Assembly: GCA_002395135.1 (NCBI GenBank)
Contig: DGWC01000083.1
Span: 47,413-111,412, forward strand
Direction: 5' to 3'
Origin: Prevotella sp. UBA4268
GTDB taxonomy: Bacteria; Bacteroidota; Bacteroidia; Bacteroidales; Bacteroidaceae
DNA length: 64,000 bases
This document shows, piece by piece, positions 43,238 to 52,700 of this stretch. The notes below the pieces were generated by a model that saw nothing but the letters and a program-made list of their open reading frames with translations, did not search any database and was not told the DNA's origin. The first letter of the stretch is position 1; each line of letters opens with the position of its first letter. The position numbers and the translations under genes were made by a program.

Positions 43238-44204
43238 CACTTGTACCTAATTTTGTCCAATCTTTAAACATATAATCCGTATACTCCCTTTCTTCTAATG
43301 GAGTTTGCGCATGTAGCATCAAAGGAACTTCTTGTGAATACGAAATATGTCCTAAAGGATGAACGACTCCATTTTCATCACGCCATCCTCCACCTCTGCC
43401 TAATTCTACTGTCGGGATTAAATCTAAAAATGAAGGTTTGCTCATTTTAGAGGTCGTTCTTGTTTGTTCTCGCAAATGTTCAGTTATCTCACGACGACAA
43501 ATCTCGTATTCGTCCGGGAACATATACTCAGAATACAATTCTAGGCAATCTCGGCTAAGAAGAAATCGATTGTCACATTCTTTTATGAAATCTCTAAAAG
43601 TATTTAACTCTTTTGACTCTATAAATGTTTGTTGTTCAAAATCTCTTTTTACCGTTCCGTAATAATTTAAAGTATAATTTGTTAGTGAATTAATCAAAAT
43701 ACTTCGAACTTCTTCCGAAGATGAATTAAAAAGAGATAATAATTTCTTCAGTCTTTTTTGTGGGAACATTAAATCCTGCACAATAGACAAGGCAAACCTC
43801 ATCTGAAACTCTTCACTCATAGAAAGAATGTCTATATCGGAATTATCCATGTCAAATTCATCCCACAAATGCCTTCCCATAAATCTTTCATAGCCATTTG
43901 TAGAGATTACAAGCTCAAAAGCATATTCTTCTAATTTGTGAGGAATATCATTATGAAGGGTTTGAGCCCTTTCCCCAAGAGGTACCCATAAATTGACGAT
44001 GTTTTGCTTTCCGGCATAATACTCTATGCATTTTTTCAACAGGTCCAGATCAATAAACCTTGCTACCCAAAATATTGAGAGCAGATGAGCAATCTCTTCT
44101 TCTGTCGTTTCTGGGCAAAGAAGTGCTTGGGCAATATCTTGTTTCTTTATTTCATCATCAAGATTCCCATTAATATTTGCAATTACTTTCTCGTATGCTG
44201 TCAC
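43227..44204 (-). CDS. Unknown protein, first gene of the Mrr-like cluster
   Basis: A 325-aa protein beginning with GTG (MTAYEKVIANINGN); no closer ATG exists for over 100 codons. It is largely helical (IAQALLCPETTEEEIAHLLS, VRSILINSLTNYTLNYYG). The C-terminal 60 residues have a distinct conserved-looking ELGRGGGWRDENGVVHPLGH segment. I recognise no family. Its overlap with the nuclease gene suggests a partner, for example a sensor, adaptor or immunity protein. It is separated from the TcmP cluster by a 108-bp gap without a clear terminator. Confidence 0.6.
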   Translation of the reverse strand: MTAYEKVIANINGNLDDEIKKQDIAQALLCPETTEEEIAHLLSIFWVARFIDLDLLKKCIEYYAGKQNIVNLWVPLGERAQTLHNDIPHKLEEYAFELVISTNGYERFMGRHLWDEFDMDNSDIDILSMSEEFQMRFALSIVQDLMFPQKRLKKLLSLFNSSSEEVRSILINSLTNYTLNYYGTVKRDFEQQTFIESKELNTFRDFIKECDNRFLLSRDCLELYSEYMFPDEYEICRREITEHLREQTRTTSKMSKPSFLDLIPTVELGRGGGWRDENGVVHPLGHISYSQEVPLMLHAQTPLEEREYTDYMFKDWTKLGTSDET

Positions 44205-44312
44205 AACGTTATATTTAATTATCCCCTATAACCACTTCATTTTAGTTTGCCAACTAAGTGAGAATTAACTAGTACTCAACGTGACTTTAAAAAGTATTGT
44301 CTCTATAACAAC

Positions 44313-44954
44313 TCACTTCACAATCTCGATTCTCCACCCCATGTTCAGAGCCTTGTTGATTTTATCCAACATCTTCTTTTTGTCTTTAGTGCTGCTATGG
44401 GTGAGGACGTAAAGACCTGGTGCCGCTTCGCGTTGTGCATGACCATACTTTTTGTCCTTAGTGGTAGAGACGACATTGATACGACAGAATCGAACATCCA
44501 ACTCGCGTACCCTCATCAAGCCTGCTTCTATGATGGCAGAAGTAAAGGTGGAGGCAGCATCGTGCTCTTGAAGTATTGAGCCGTCTTTCCTTCGGATACA
44601 TAGTCCTGTCTTCGGAGCAATTTGTGTTCTCTTATTCTTTCTTGGGCCAAACTCTTTATGCTCCACCTCTGGATCTGCTTCCAGACGTTTAGCATCTATC
44701 AGTTGCGTGATATTAGTCTTACGAGACAAAGACACACTGATGGGCATTCCTGGATGATAGTCAACCACCAGAACCAGTTCGCGTTGTACCTGCTTCAATG
44801 CAGGTTCAATAGTCTCTGTTACTATAGGAAGAATCTCTTTCTTGATGATATCTTCTTCCAGTTCACTCACCTGTCTCTCTAAGTCCTCATTCAGAGAGAG
44901 ACCTTCTTTTCGCAATGTCTCCATTGCCTTGTATAAATCGCTGAGCCGTGACAT
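44313..44954 (-). CDS. Unknown 213-aa protein in the TcmP group
   Basis: An N-terminal coiled coil (residues 1-45, KAMETLRKEGLSLNEDLERQ) is followed by a beta-rich domain (VLVVDYHPGMPISVSLSRKT) and a C-terminal region with GRKNKRT-like basic residues and VREL-DVRFCRINVVSTTKDK. There is no recognised domain. The start lies 2 bp past the DUF5131 gene stop, so it is part of that operon. The basic middle part could bind nucleic acid; that is inference. Confidence 0.6.
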   Translation of the reverse strand: MSRLSDLYKAMETLRKEGLSLNEDLERQVSELEEDIIKKEILPIVTETIEPALKQVQRELVLVVDYHPGMPISVSLSRKTNITQLIDAKRLEADPEVEHKEFGPRKNKRTQIAPKTGLCIRRKDGSILQEHDAASTFTSAIIEAGLMRVRELDVRFCRINVVSTTKDKKYGHAQREAAPGLYVLTHSSTKDKKKMLDKINKALNMGWRIEIVK

Positions 44955-44956
44955 AG

Positions 44957-45697
44957 TTATGCTTTATTTTTAGTTTTTGGCATTTGTTGGATTATTTCTC
45001 CTTGCAGCAACTTTCCGTTAACTTTTTTGTTACGTTTAACGTCATCACTACCCCAAGTTCCCCACTGCTTGAAGAAGAAAGGAATGTTATTAATATAAGC
45101 TTGCTGTTTAATGTTTAGCACCCATTCTTCTTTCATCGGTCTTGCTTGGAAACCACTTTCGCCTCCAACAATTATCCATTGTATGTTACCAAGTTCTAAT
45201 TCTCCAAGATCTTCTAACAGTGGTTCACAAGAAAGAAAATGAATTTTGGCATTGATGTTTGAAAGATGATTAATGCGCTGTTTCACCTTTTTATTCTCGA
45301 CTGTTACGCCTAACCACGCATTGTCAGGAACGGCTCTTGTTCTAAAGTATTGTTCCATTCTTTCTGCCCTTTTTGTAAGTATTTGGTAGCGATGCTGTGG
45401 AGTTTCTTTTATGACTTTCATTACTTTATCAATAAACTCAACTGGAACATTTGCATGGAAGAGGTCAGCCATAGAGCACACAAAGACATTATGACTTCCT
45501 TTCCATCTATACGGCTCATCCAAATCATCTTCATGTAATGTTAATAGAAATCCATTAGAATACTTTTTCTGTCCCATAGCTTTTAGACGTCTTGCCATCA
45601 CTTCCGCATAACAATGAGCACAGCCGTCGGATTGCTTTGTGCAACCCGTTATGGGATTCCACGTCTTGTCCGTCCATTCTATTTTTGTCGTCCTCAT
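44957..45697 (-). CDS. DUF5131 (phage Gp37/Gp68-type) three-Cys protein
   Basis: A 246-aa protein. The start MRTTKIEWTDKTWNPITGC continues to C-x6-C-x2-C (Cys19, Cys26, Cys29), a radical-SAM-like cysteine triad. NVFVCSMADLFHANVP, ILTKRAERM and GGESGFQARPM are conserved family segments. The family (PF07505) is found in phages and next to TcmP proteins, and its reaction is unknown. Its ATG overlaps the TcmP stop (ATGA), which confirms the partnership. Confidence 0.88.
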   Translation of the reverse strand: MRTTKIEWTDKTWNPITGCTKQSDGCAHCYAEVMARRLKAMGQKKYSNGFLLTLHEDDLDEPYRWKGSHNVFVCSMADLFHANVPVEFIDKVMKVIKETPQHRYQILTKRAERMEQYFRTRAVPDNAWLGVTVENKKVKQRINHLSNINAKIHFLSCEPLLEDLGELELGNIQWIIVGGESGFQARPMKEEWVLNIKQQAYINNIPFFFKQWGTWGSDDVKRNKKVNGKLLQGEIIQQMPKTKNKA

Positions 45698-46641
45698 AAT
45701 CCTTGTTTTTTCTTAATGATCTGACTTGCAATCTTAATTGCAGTTTGATTGTTTGATGCACAAGCGAAATGAAATATTGGCGTGTTCCTTGTGTTATATA
45801 ACACCAAAGGTTTCTCTGTTACATAATCAAAGATTGTTTTAAGTTGCTCAATATACAGTTCTGCGATTTTCTCGATAGGTTTCTTCACTTTCTCTACGAT
45901 TTCAGTTTCACCAAACAACGTGTCAACTGTTCTAATCTTATAGAAATAGTTCTTTAGAAAAGATTCATCCTTGCCAAAAAAAGAAGTGAGTTTGTCAATA
46001 TGCGTCAATTCACATTTTCTATCAAGTAACCTATTGACAATTACACCCGTTGGAATTAGTATCCACAAATCCGTACGAGTACCTTTCAACTGTTCAATGG
46101 ATGTCCAATCAACTTGCATACCAAATGGATCCAACAATACCAAAGAAGCGAAACTATTGCTTTTATGCATTGCTTTAGCCAAAGTTATCACTTGCTCATT
46201 GGCATCAGACGTCTTAAATACAAGATTCTTTTCTTTAGCAAATGGCATCAACCTTTCTTCGAGTTGCTGACTTGAAGTTTTGTTTTTATCCACAAATACG
46301 TATTGGTCGAATCCGCTTTGCTTTATGCCAAGAACACGTTCAGCCGCACCTTTATAGGTATTTAATTCTTCTTCATCTATACACTCATCTTTGAATAAAT
46401 CGAGCAACAATTCCGAAACAGGTTGTGAATCGTCATCGTTTCTGGAACCACTACCGGCAAAGCCATCGAAGTATATCAACTTCCATCTGTAACGTTCCTT
46501 ATAGACATTCATAATAGTCAGATATGCATTGACATATTTCTCAAATGCATCCAACTTCTCTTCTGTCCATTGCCCTCCCCAGGATGAAGGTTCACAAGCC
46601 AGAAAAGATTCTTCTTCAATGTGGTTGTATTCTTTTGACAT
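45694..46641 (-). CDS. tcmP: Three-Cys-motif partner protein TcmP
   Basis: A 315-aa protein of the TcmP family, defined by its position beside a three-Cys-motif gene. An N-terminal EKYVNAYLTIMNVYKER segment precedes KLIYFDGFAGSGSR, a Rossmann-like strand and glycine loop. SFASLVLLDPFGMQVDWTSI and DLWILIPTGVIVNRLL resemble a SAM-dependent methyltransferase core. The pair probably modifies a nucleic acid or protein; the substrate is unknown. It sits in the leftward defence array with overlap to the DUF5131 gene. Confidence 0.88.
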   Translation of the reverse strand: MSKEYNHIEEESFLACEPSSWGGQWTEEKLDAFEKYVNAYLTIMNVYKERYRWKLIYFDGFAGSGSRNDDDSQPVSELLLDLFKDECIDEEELNTYKGAAERVLGIKQSGFDQYVFVDKNKTSSQQLEERLMPFAKEKNLVFKTSDANEQVITLAKAMHKSNSFASLVLLDPFGMQVDWTSIEQLKGTRTDLWILIPTGVIVNRLLDRKCELTHIDKLTSFFGKDESFLKNYFYKIRTVDTLFGETEIVEKVKKPIEKIAELYIEQLKTIFDYVTEKPLVLYNTRNTPIFHFACASNNQTAIKIASQIIKKKQGL

Positions 46642-46664
46642 ATTCTATAAACGTATTTTAGAAT

Positions 46665-46973
46665 TTAAGGTATTAACAACCCTCTATATTCAAGGTCGTT
46701 CTTCATTACTTCTTCCGTATGATGGATGTCAAGGTCTATTTGCTTTAGGCGCTTTTCTTTTTCTGCATCGGTGTGCTTGTTATCTTGAAGCACACTCAAC
46801 TTCATCTTGGCTTTGACGCACTCCAAGCCATTGTGTATTGCCGACATACTCACAGGAGCATTAGAGTTGAATAGATGTACCCAACTTTGTCCTGCAAGCA
46901 AGTTTCCCCACTTTTCATATTTCTGCATATCGTTTAGACATTGCTCTATTCTTTCATTTTGTATCTGTGCCAT
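46665..46973 (-). CDS. Small helical hypothetical protein
   Basis: A 102-aa protein, mostly helical (MAQIQNERIEQCLNDMQKYE; LKQIDLDIHHTEEVMKNDLE). It lies 23 bp upstream of tcmP and 27 bp downstream of the caspase-like gene, so it could belong to either. Candidate roles are a small adaptor or an inhibitor of the protease. No family recognised. Confidence 0.55.
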   Translation of the reverse strand: MAQIQNERIEQCLNDMQKYEKWGNLLAGQSWVHLFNSNAPVSMSAIHNGLECVKAKMKLSVLQDNKHTDAEKEKRLKQIDLDIHHTEEVMKNDLEYRGLLIP

Positions 46974-47000
46974 ATTGACGTTGTTTTTAATGTGGTTTAT

Positions 47001-47618
47001 TCATTCCTCGTTTTCTTCATCACTTGTATAGCAAAGATTTCCATATATATTGCCTAGATATAAATAATTCGTTAGGTTCATATTTTCTTCCTGTTTGTCA
47101 TAGCATGAAAAGCGTTGATCTGTTGCTAATTTTACTTTTTCACATGCTACCACAGGGTCTGTATTACGGATTTCCATATTATACAAGAAGACACCAAAAC
47201 AAATATGCATATCAGCAGACGTAAGGCTTTGCCTTGGCCCTAATACGTAACATATTTGTGAGCAATTAAGGAACAAGGTATAAGCGACTTGCATTAATCC
47301 ACCTCTACAACATGATAGCATTAAAATGCAGTTTTCGTTCATTGTTTGATTTCTACATAGCATAGAAGAAAAATTCTCCCAGCTCATGTCAACCTCTCCA
47401 TCTTCACTGCTAAATCCATCAGCACACCCATGAGCACTCAGATAGATATAATCAAACATCCCATTTGAAGACAAAACATCTTCTATGTCCTTGTTGCTTC
47501 TTATGTCTTTACAAATGTGTTCTATCCCATATAATTCTGCCTGCTCACATATTCCATTACACTCATGTGGCTCATCGGAATTCCCACATGCTTTCAATAC
47601 AAGAATTCTTTTACACAT
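47001..47618 (-). CDS. Small caspase/CHAT-like cysteine protease
   Basis: A 205-aa protein. RILVLKACGNSDEP opens a Rossmann-like fold. FDYIYLSAHGCADGF places a His (His63) after a hydrophobic strand, and CILMLSCCRGGLMQVA places Cys104 in a (S/A)C-R-G setting like the caspase QACRG loop; the H-to-C spacing of 41 is typical of clan CD proteases. YVLGPRQSLTSADMHICFGV continues the fold. It contains no other domain. The partner is the GHKL-nuclease encoded 14 bp upstream, so activation by that protein is likely but unproven. It may be a suicide effector or may process the small protein next door. Confidence 0.68.
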   Translation of the reverse strand: MCKRILVLKACGNSDEPHECNGICEQAELYGIEHICKDIRSNKDIEDVLSSNGMFDYIYLSAHGCADGFSSEDGEVDMSWENFSSMLCRNQTMNENCILMLSCCRGGLMQVAYTLFLNCSQICYVLGPRQSLTSADMHICFGVFLYNMEIRNTDPVVACEKVKLATDQRFSCYDKQEENMNLTNYLYLGNIYGNLCYTSDEENEE

Positions 47619-47632
47619 ATTTTCTATACAAT

Positions 47633-49651
47633 TTATTCAATTCCTAACTTTTTGAAGAAAATTTTATTTCGCATTTTAGCGTCACCAACAAGTTTCTTGA
47701 AACTCATTATTTCAACATATGCGTTGTATCCAGGCATAAATCCGAAATAGCCCTCATCATCTGGACTCACAGTTAGATTTGCCAATGTTGCAAAATCCCT
47801 TATCTTTGGTACAATATCACATACTATATACAAATAAACAGGTGTATTTGTTTTACTCACTTTTACAGGTTCCATGCCATCTGGCATCTCATATTTCCCA
47901 TCAAGAATCTTTCTCGCATATCTACATGCTTGGGCTATGGGATTTTCATCATCAGGATAATTAGTTCTTTTGGGTCTCTTAAATTCGAAAATAGATACTG
48001 GAGAAGTTATGATATTCTCCCCATTTCTATAAAACATTCTTTCTTTAAAGAACACTGCCAAATCCGGCTCATCATGTTCTACATTTGAAATTACTTTGTC
48101 TGAAGCAACGTATTGTGAAAACACAAGTCTTTCATCCAACAACCATAAATTATGATTATTGTAATCTACTTTTCTGTCATTGCTAACCATCGGGAAGATC
48201 AGATTATGGACTTCACATTCAAGATGCGCCTTCCCCTCTTCTGTCCTTCTTCTTAAATTATCAAACAAATCCAAGACTTTCTTTCTTGTACAAACATAAT
48301 GCGCCAAATCATTTTTACCTGTATCTGATACTGCTTGTAAAATTTCATTTACCTCATCTTCAATGCTGCATTTTTCATCTTCGTTACTATCTTGCCTATC
48401 TAAAATCTCTTTTATAGCAATACGAGTCTTCTGCTCTTTATTAAATTTCGCCTTTTGGAATGTCATTTCCAATTCTTCATCGGAAACGCCAACGGGTAAA
48501 CTCTCCATGTCAATTTCATCCAATAGCGTCTTGTTCCACGGAGCAACTCCATTTACATAATCCAACACTTTTCTCTTTTTCTCTTCAAATCTACTAATCA
48601 TAGATTGTTGGAAATGTGACTTCGCAATATACGCCGTTTCTCTTTCAATCTCTGCTTGTGAAAGCTCAACAAACATATCATTGTCTTTAGAATTAGAAAA
48701 AGAAAAGGCGTCTCGTTCCATTGACACGTTATTATCTAAATACTTTCCTATAACGCATGCTGTTACCGTAAAATTCTTTTGCTGTCCTTTTTCGTTTATC
48801 TCATACAAAGTCTCTTTAAACTCGGGCACATAATTATGAATAGGGGTGTCAGTGACTTCACGATAATTTGCAGTTAAACAAATCCTGCTTGTAATTCCCG
48901 AATAATATATTTTATATATGTGTACCTTAAAGTTATGAATATTGCCAGATATAGAACTCTTTAAGGCTAATGGTTTTTCATCTAACAATTCGATATCGCC
49001 ACCATTTTTTATATAATCATTCAGAATAATACTATTAGAATTGTCCACTTCTCTTAAAACGATTTTAGGGAGATTTGTATCAGCGAAAAAAACTAGTAAT
49101 TTCTCTACAAGTTTTCTTGCAATAACCTCTAAGCCTTTGTCTGATATTGCATTTGGTTTAACTGATGAGAGATGTAATATTGTACCAGTAGTAGCATCAG
49201 GGGCATTGTACTCAACTACTTGTTCATTCTCAATTATTTCTGCACCGTGTCCAAATGTAAAAGTTCTTTTCTTGAAGTTGTTATCTTCACGGAAAATACT
49301 TTCAATAGTCACTTTGCTGAAATACTTCAAATACATAAAACGACCAAAGCCCTTACCACCCAATTGATACTTATAGCCACTCTTATAGGTGTCAAAGGAG
49401 TCTCTATTTACCTCATCAAATCCTTTTCCATTATCAACTACATCTATAGCAATTACAGAACCTATTCCCCTGCTTTTCTCTGGCTCATCCGTGTCCTTTT
49501 GATTATCGCGTTTAACAATAATCTCTATAAGCCCACCCGTTTTACCTCCAATTGCATCAATTGAATTACATATTGCTTCAATTAGTGGCGTCAGGTAAGT
49601 TGTCCTACCTTTGATGTCTCTGACAATGCCTTCTATATTTAATTTACTCAT
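47633..49651 (-). CDS. GHKL ATPase fused to a PD-(D/E)XK nuclease-like domain
   Basis: A 672-aa protein. The N-terminal Hsp90/MutL/MORC-type ATPase has IEAICNSIDA (N-box, the Asn that holds Mg-ATP), DVVDNGKGFDE (G1) and LGGKGFGRFM (lid G2). A transducer-like region with YREVTDTPIHNYVPEF and an ERDAF segment follows, and a helical middle. Residues about 528-590 read PDLAVFF, then SIFEFKRPKR and PIAQACRYARKIL: Asp530, Glu556 and Lys558 form a D-E-x-K nuclease signature with a following Gln helix. The fusion resembles ATP-gated nucleases in phage defence. The caspase-like gene follows at 14 bp. Confidence 0.75.
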   Translation of the reverse strand: MSKLNIEGIVRDIKGRTTYLTPLIEAICNSIDAIGGKTGGLIEIIVKRDNQKDTDEPEKSRGIGSVIAIDVVDNGKGFDEVNRDSFDTYKSGYKYQLGGKGFGRFMYLKYFSKVTIESIFREDNNFKKRTFTFGHGAEIIENEQVVEYNAPDATTGTILHLSSVKPNAISDKGLEVIARKLVEKLLVFFADTNLPKIVLREVDNSNSIILNDYIKNGGDIELLDEKPLALKSSISGNIHNFKVHIYKIYYSGITSRICLTANYREVTDTPIHNYVPEFKETLYEINEKGQQKNFTVTACVIGKYLDNNVSMERDAFSFSNSKDNDMFVELSQAEIERETAYIAKSHFQQSMISRFEEKKRKVLDYVNGVAPWNKTLLDEIDMESLPVGVSDEELEMTFQKAKFNKEQKTRIAIKEILDRQDSNEDEKCSIEDEVNEILQAVSDTGKNDLAHYVCTRKKVLDLFDNLRRRTEEGKAHLECEVHNLIFPMVSNDRKVDYNNHNLWLLDERLVFSQYVASDKVISNVEHDEPDLAVFFKERMFYRNGENIITSPVSIFEFKRPKRTNYPDDENPIAQACRYARKILDGKYEMPDGMEPVKVSKTNTPVYLYIVCDIVPKIRDFATLANLTVSPDDEGYFGFMPGYNAYVEIMSFKKLVGDAKMRNKIFFKKLGIE

Positions 49652-49774
49652 ATACTAATTGGTTTTAGATACTGATATATTGTGACATTTACACTGAGCA
49701 TATGTATTTTGAGAAGAATTTTGAGAAGATATCACTATTTGTGGTAAATATAGTATTTCTATCCATCAATGCGA

Positions 49775-52700
49775 TTATTTTTCATATTCTTCTCGTGTGA
49801 TTGGAGTCTCTGGATCTACGATGAGGACTTCATCGTAGGTCAGGCCGTAAAGGTGATAGACGGTGAGGTCAATATCTTTTTCTAATGATTGAGTATCAGA
49901 ATTTACATTGTTGTTTTTTGCCTCCAATACTGCAGATACCATGTCAATAAGTGGTTGCTCATTCTCGGTTTGCAAAATAGGTAGTTGTTCAACATGACCT
50001 TTTTTGACTTGCGCCAATGCCTCACCTCGTTCTGGATTGATAAAGCTATAAATAAAATTCATTAATTTTGAATTTAGTAATCCAAGAACATACTTAATAC
50101 TTATTTTTGTATGAGGAATACAAATATGCAAATTATCTCTACATATTATATTCTTCTCTATGATTGTTGCAATTATGGTATCTCCTGTTTGTCTTACGAT
50201 TATTTTCTCTGGAGCTTGAAATATTTCAGGTTGTCTTGGAGCGGCAAGCCAATCTCCATACAGAATCCAGTAATCATTTTTCCAAAAATTGACATATCGG
50301 TTCATTAGACTACCTCGCATAAGAGGAAGCCATTCTTTGCTTGGCTGAGAACCTTCTTTTACGAAAGGCTTTTCACGCATGGTCTCCTCTGTTTGTGGGG
50401 GGATTCCTTTCCCCTTTTCAAAAGGTTTTACGCCGTTATATATAGTATAAAATGAAGAAAAAGGATTATTCTCTTTCAATATTCTTCTGGCAAGAGATGA
50501 TACTTTAGGATTCGCTTCTATATTAATACTGTCAGACGTTTTGGAAATATATTGTTTGTCTATCGTATGCAGATAGGCAAAATTATTTTTTTGTTGTTTG
50601 AAAATTAAACAGTTTATTTGACCCTTTCTTTTTCTAAATACAACGCAATGAGTATCTACCGTTGCATCAAATATTTTCTCTGTTATAAGAAACCTCTCCC
50701 AGGAAAAGACTGTGGTAAGATAATTCCTATAAGAATCAAATGTAATTGATTGCAACCATGTATTTGGGTTGATAAACGATAGTACACCGTTTTGCTTTAA
50801 GATGTTGTTACCAATCTCAAAAAACAAACAATAGATGTCACCTGTCTTGAAAAAAGATTTGTATCCTTTATCTTCATACAGCTTAGATAATTTTCCTCTG
50901 TCTGCTTGAAGTTGTCTGTATGGCGGATTCCCAATAACAATATCGAATCCTCCTTGTGAAAATACGTCGTAGAACCAAGTATGCCAAAGGGTAAATTGAT
51001 CGTTGGCTGAGAGGTCAAGGTCGCCAAAGTCCACATTGATGCTTTGTTCACGAAGTTGTTGCTTGACGTTATCAATGATTTCTTTCTTCAACAGTTCCTT
51101 GCGCTGATGGTCGGAACAGTTGTAGTATTCATTGAGTTTCTCACGGAGATCAAAACGAAGTATGTCGAGTTCTTTGTCAAACCATGTAAGTTGAGTGCCT
51201 ACTCCTTGTTCTGTTGACAAAGTTGTCATCTTGGACAAGTCAACACCTTTGTATTGTTCTAACAGAGAGTTGCCCTGCATGATTTTGAAGTCAAGGTTGG
51301 GCAAGAATCGTGGCGTTTCCTCGTCAACGATAAGTGAGAGCCAGAAGCGGAGACGGGCAATGTCAACTGCTCCTTTCTCTATATCGACACCATAGATGTT
51401 GTTCTGGATGATATGCCGCTTAATGTCGGCAGCATTCTTTTCTTCCAGTTCAGGATGGATGGCACACTGGCAAAGATAGAGTTGGCGCAGCAATCCCATC
51501 GGGAATGCGCCACTACCAATGGCAGGGTCGCAAATCTTGACATTGAGCAGTTTGATGCTGATGTCCTCTGCCATCGAGCCCAAGTGCATTCCCGACGTTC
51601 CGTCGCCTATCCGTAGCCTTTCAGCCTCATGTGTCAGAACAAATTGCCTGATAGATTCTTTATTGGCTTCGTCGTCAATACCTGTTTGCAGATATGCAAT
51701 CAAACTTTCTTGGCACATGTACTGCACAATCTCCTTGGGGGTATAGAATGCACCCTTGTCCTTATTGTCCTCCAGCAGATTCTCGAACACACGCCCCAAC
51801 ATTTCGGGGTCAACACCGATTTGTGCATCGTTGGGATCGTTCTCGTCAATGGTGAAGTTGTATCTCTCGAAGAAATCAAGCACGTCACCCAAAAGATGCT
51901 GCGGCAAACGAATGTTGGAACAATCCTCTTCATCTAATTGGAAGAGGCCACCATTGAGGAATGGTATCTTGATACCATGACCTACTTGGGGTGACGCGAG
52001 GTCGTTGTTATTCTGTCGATTGGTATTGAGGTCATTGAAGAGAGGTTCAAGGAATCCGTCAATGAAGTTGTCCTTGTCGGCAAACTCGTTGAACTTGTTT
52101 TGCAGGAAGCGTGTGTCGCCACCATGCCAATCCTGTCGGTCTGAAGGCACTCCCATCCATTCCTTCTTCTGAAGGAACTGAAGGAAGACCAACCGCCCCA
52201 TCAGTTTCTTGATATAGTCACGAACCGTCTTCTCTGGTTCTTTATAGACGGCCACGAATTGGTCGAATATCTCATGGCAAGGTTCATGGATGGTCTTTTC
52301 CACCCACTTCCCCTTCTCTTTTACATAGCGTTTGCCCGTAATATATTCCACGATATCAGCATAATGCTCGCGGTATTCATCGAAGAATTCCTTGGAGAGC
52401 GCTTCCACTGAGAAGGCTTCCTTGATGTTCTCAAAAGAAATGCCTTTGCGCTGCAATGCATCAAAGCGACCAACGGGCGTATTATAGTAGTTGTCGCTTT
52501 CTCCAAAGACGTAGGTAAAACGTTTGGCAGCAGTGTTCTCGCCCTTGATGTCGCAGACAAAAGACAAACGCCAGACAGAGCCACTATCAAAGACTACAAG
52601 AGCAGCATCAAACTCACCCCAATTGGGATTGATGAACGACTTAACGAGATTGCGCAAGCCGACACGCTTACGAGCCACATTACCATGCTGTATCTGATAA

